DNA from: Actinomycetes bacterium
GTDB lineage: Bacteria > Actinomycetota > Acidimicrobiia > Acidimicrobiales > RAAP-2
Direction: 5' to 3'
Length of the DNA: 13,185 nt
Assembly (NCBI GenBank): GCA_025352305.1
Contig: JANXTQ010000012.1
Location: forward strand, 1-13,185
The position numbers and the translations under genes were made by a program. Positions 11,420-13,185 of the stretch are shown here, piece by piece (within the stretch, counting starts at the first letter, position 1; each line of letters begins with the position of its first letter). The notes beneath the pieces were generated by a model, which saw only the letters and a program-made list of their open reading frames with translations, was not told the DNA's origin and ran no database searches.

Positions 11420-13185
11420 GTGCCAACACGCTCCATAAATCCCTACCGTCTGCCCACCCACGTCACTCCGAGTGCGTATCGAATCGAGTTAACGCCCGAT
11501 ATTGAAGCCGCACGATTTGATGGCCGCGTCGACATCACGCTGGACGTACTCGAGGCAACGAAAGTCATTCAGTTAAATGCGGCGGAACTGTCGTTAGATC
11601 ACGTCAGTGTCACGGGCTCTGACGGAATTACCCTCGACGCAACGATCGTCTTTGATGAGTTGTACGAGACCGCGACGTTCACCCTGAGCGGTGAGTTGGC
11701 GACGGGCCCCGCCCAGCTGTCGATCCATTTTCGCGGCACCCTGAACGATCGATTGATCGGCTTTTATAAGTCCACGTACGTCGACGACGCGGGCGTGACT
11801 CAAGCAATTGCCACCACTCAGTTCGAAGCCACTGACGCGCGTCGGGCATTTCCCTGTTGGGACGAACCAATCTTTAAGGCCACTTACGAAGTCACGCTGA
11901 ACGTAGCGAACGATCTAGCCGCGTATTCGAACAGTCCGATTGTTTCAGAAACGTCCAACGGCGACGGAACCCGCTGCGTGAAATTTGGACCGACCATGAA
12001 GATGTCGACATATCTCGTTGCCTTCGTCGTCGGTCCCTTTGAAGAAACCGAGCCCATCGACGTACTCGGCACTCCGCTTCGCGTCGTTGTTCCCAAGGGC
12101 AAGATCCATCTGTCACAGTTTGCACTCGAAGCCGGTCAATTCGCCTTGCGCTTTTTCTCTGACTACTTCGATATCGCCTATCCGGGCGACAAGTTGGATC
12201 TAGTGGCGGTCCCCGACTTCGCATTTGGTGCCATGGAAAACCTCGGTTGCGTTACCTTTAGAGAGTCGGCGCTGCTGATTGATCCCGCGACGGCCTCACT
12301 GGCCGAGCGAGAGCGCGTAGCGGACATTGTGAGCCACGAAATTGCTCACATGTGGTTCGGCGACCTCGTCACGATGCAGTGGTGGGAGGGAATTTGGTTA
12401 AACGAAGCCTTCGCCACCTTCATGGAAACACTCTGCGTCGAACACTTCAAACCGGAGTGGAAGAAGTGGCTCAGCTTCGCTACCCAGCGTGACGCTGCAT
12501 TACAGGTCGACGGACTTCATTCGACGCGCGCCATTGAGTACGAAGTGGTCTCGCCGAGTGACATGCGTGGCATGTTCGACGTCCTCACGTACGAAAAGGG
12601 CGGATCAGTTCTACGCATGCTCGAGCAGTACTTAGGAGCTGACGTATTTCGCGACGGAATCCGCCTGTACCTGCGTCGCCACTCGTACGCCAATACCGTG
12701 ACGACCGACCTATGGGACGCTCTCGAAGAGGCGTCCGAAGAGCCCGTTCGCGAAATGATGAACAGTTGGATTTTGCAGGGTGGTCACCCCCTCGTCAGTT
12801 ACGAAGACGGAGTCCTCAGCCAACGGGCCTTTAGTTATGGCAACGCCACTGACACGGTGAGCGCCATTGGCAACAACTGGCTCACTCCAGTTCAGTCGCG
12901 CAGCGCGAATGGCGGAGCGATCTCGAAGCAACTGCTGAGCGACGAGCCGGTCATGTTGCAAGGCGACGGACCAATGGTGCTCAATGCCGGGGGCTGGGGT
13001 GTCTACCGCACCCATTACGGCCCGAGCGAATTGGCGCTGCTGGCCAACTCACTCGATCGCCTGGACGAAATTGAGCGAACAGTTCTCATTGCTGACACGT
13101 GGGCGGCAACGAACGCGACGGACGTCACGTGGCAGGACTTCTTGCGCCTGGCTCGGGGACTCAGCGATCTGAACGAACCAGCGAC
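11420..13185 (+). CDS. M1 family zinc aminopeptidase, second tandem copy (3' end beyond window)
   Basis: The frame is open from GTG 11420 to the window edge: 588 full codons plus 2 bases, about 70% of a full-length protein. The N-terminus reads MPTRSINPYRLPTHVTPSAY, parallel to copy 1. Motifs: TQFEATDARRAFPCWDEP, GAMEN at 270-274, HEIAH at 306-310 with the third zinc ligand E329 in NEAF, YEKGGSVLRMLEQYLG for the catalytic Tyr region, and WILQGGHPLV, then the start of the C-terminal helical domain. This copy carries the more standard HEIAH and YEKG forms. It looks functional as far as it can be read. The two copies differ most in the N-terminal beta domain and after the catalytic domain, which may reflect different peptide preferences. 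GTG 11420 is chosen for its alignment with copy 1 and the -10 box at 7 nt. Confidence 0.92.
   Translation, partial: MPTRSINPYRLPTHVTPSAYRIELTPDIEAARFDGRVDITLDVLEATKVIQLNAAELSLDHVSVTGSDGITLDATIVFDELYETATFTLSGELATGPAQLSIHFRGTLNDRLIGFYKSTYVDDAGVTQAIATTQFEATDARRAFPCWDEPIFKATYEVTLNVANDLAAYSNSPIVSETSNGDGTRCVKFGPTMKMSTYLVAFVVGPFEETEPIDVLGTPLRVVVPKGKIHLSQFALEAGQFALRFFSDYFDIAYPGDKLDLVAVPDFAFGAMENLGCVTFRESALLIDPATASLAERERVADIVSHEIAHMWFGDLVTMQWWEGIWLNEAFATFMETLCVEHFKPEWKKWLSFATQRDAALQVDGLHSTRAIEYEVVSPSDMRGMFDVLTYEKGGSVLRMLEQYLGADVFRDGIRLYLRRHSYANTVTTDLWDALEEASEEPVREMMNSWILQGGHPLVSYEDGVLSQRAFSYGNATDTVSAIGNNWLTPVQSRSANGGAISKQLLSDEPVMLQGDGPMVLNAGGWGVYRTHYGPSELALLANSLDRLDEIERTVLIADTWAATNATDVTWQDFLRLARGLSDLNEPA

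Larger units (their letters stand above)
8844..13185 (+). repeat. Direct tandem duplication of an M1 aminopeptidase gene with its promoter
   Basis: Two copies of the gene and of the TAGCCT-N-GCTT upstream block follow each other, separated by only 33 nt after the first stop codon. The proteins align colinearly with motif offsets of one residue. DNA identity reaches 33 nt without mismatch over the zinc site (9779-9811 and 12344-12376) and 23 nt further on (9959-9981 and 12524-12546). Elsewhere the synonymous sites differ widely, so the duplication is not recent. Confidence 0.85.

Noticed and set aside
12710..13015. 101-codon minus-strand frame inside the second aminopeptidase gene
   Set aside because: It is a shadow of the plus-strand gene, whose frame is open throughout and aligned to copy 1.
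1..13185. CRISPR arrays, insertion sequences, prophage or defence genes
   Set aside because: There are no regularly spaced repeats, transposase motifs, terminal inverted repeats or integrase signatures. The only repeats are the octad linker and the gene duplication.

Overview
The window looks like chromosomal DNA of a moderately GC-rich actinobacterium (mid-50s percent GC by eye), possibly of the Acidimicrobiia. The placement rests on three things: the gene order metG-tatD-(cell-wall protein)-rsmA-ispE, an actinobacterial-type bL37 microgene, and many GTG starts with -10 boxes only 6-9 nt upstream. The class is inferred; no phylogeny was possible. Most of the window is housekeeping. I found no CRISPR array, transposon, tRNA, rRNA or phage gene, and no gene-free stretch above 100 bases.

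Layout. Bases 1-5134 are a tightly packed minus-strand cluster. In transcription order it reads: diverged DUF192-like protein, rsmI (16S C1402 2'-O-methyltransferase), metG (methionyl-tRNA synthetase), tatD (metal-dependent nuclease/hydrolase), a secreted RlpA-like double-psi beta-barrel protein with a His/Pro-rich linker, rsmA/ksgA (16S A1518/A1519 dimethyltransferase), and the first 25 codons of ispE. Most junctions are 4-base ATGA or GTGA stop/start overlaps, so translation is probably coupled. There are also internal promoter candidates before metG and before the RlpA-like gene. The theme is translation: two rRNA methyltransferases and a tRNA synthetase, plus one cell-wall protein where mycobacteria carry rpfB and Bacillus carries yabE.

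Bases 5147-5269 hold a 27-codon plus-strand gene that strongly resembles ribosomal protein bL37. It converges, 6 nt apart, with a minus-strand trio: a small two-helix membrane protein, a DUF3817 membrane protein and a glycerophosphodiester phosphodiesterase (6831-5276). A short divergent promoter region with a perfect GATTCA-TTT-TGAATC dyad (6846-6860) separates the trio from a plus-strand CtaG-like cytochrome oxidase assembly gene (6890-7753). That gene converges on an adenosine kinase-like PfkB-family kinase (8818-7781).

From 8858 to the window end lie two tandem M1-family aminopeptidase genes. The first is complete (842 aa); the second is cut by the window edge after 588 codons. They are clearly a duplication: motifs are colinear to within one residue, there are 33-nt and 23-nt identical DNA runs, and both have a TAGCCT -10 box followed by a GCTT block just before the start codon.

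Points most worth a second look: the bL37-like microgene, the RlpA-like protein at the rpfB/yabE locus that lacks the usual catalytic His and Glu, the recurrent leaderless-promoter layout, the pepN tandem duplication with signs of gene conversion, and the dyad between the ctaG-like gene and the membrane-protein operon.
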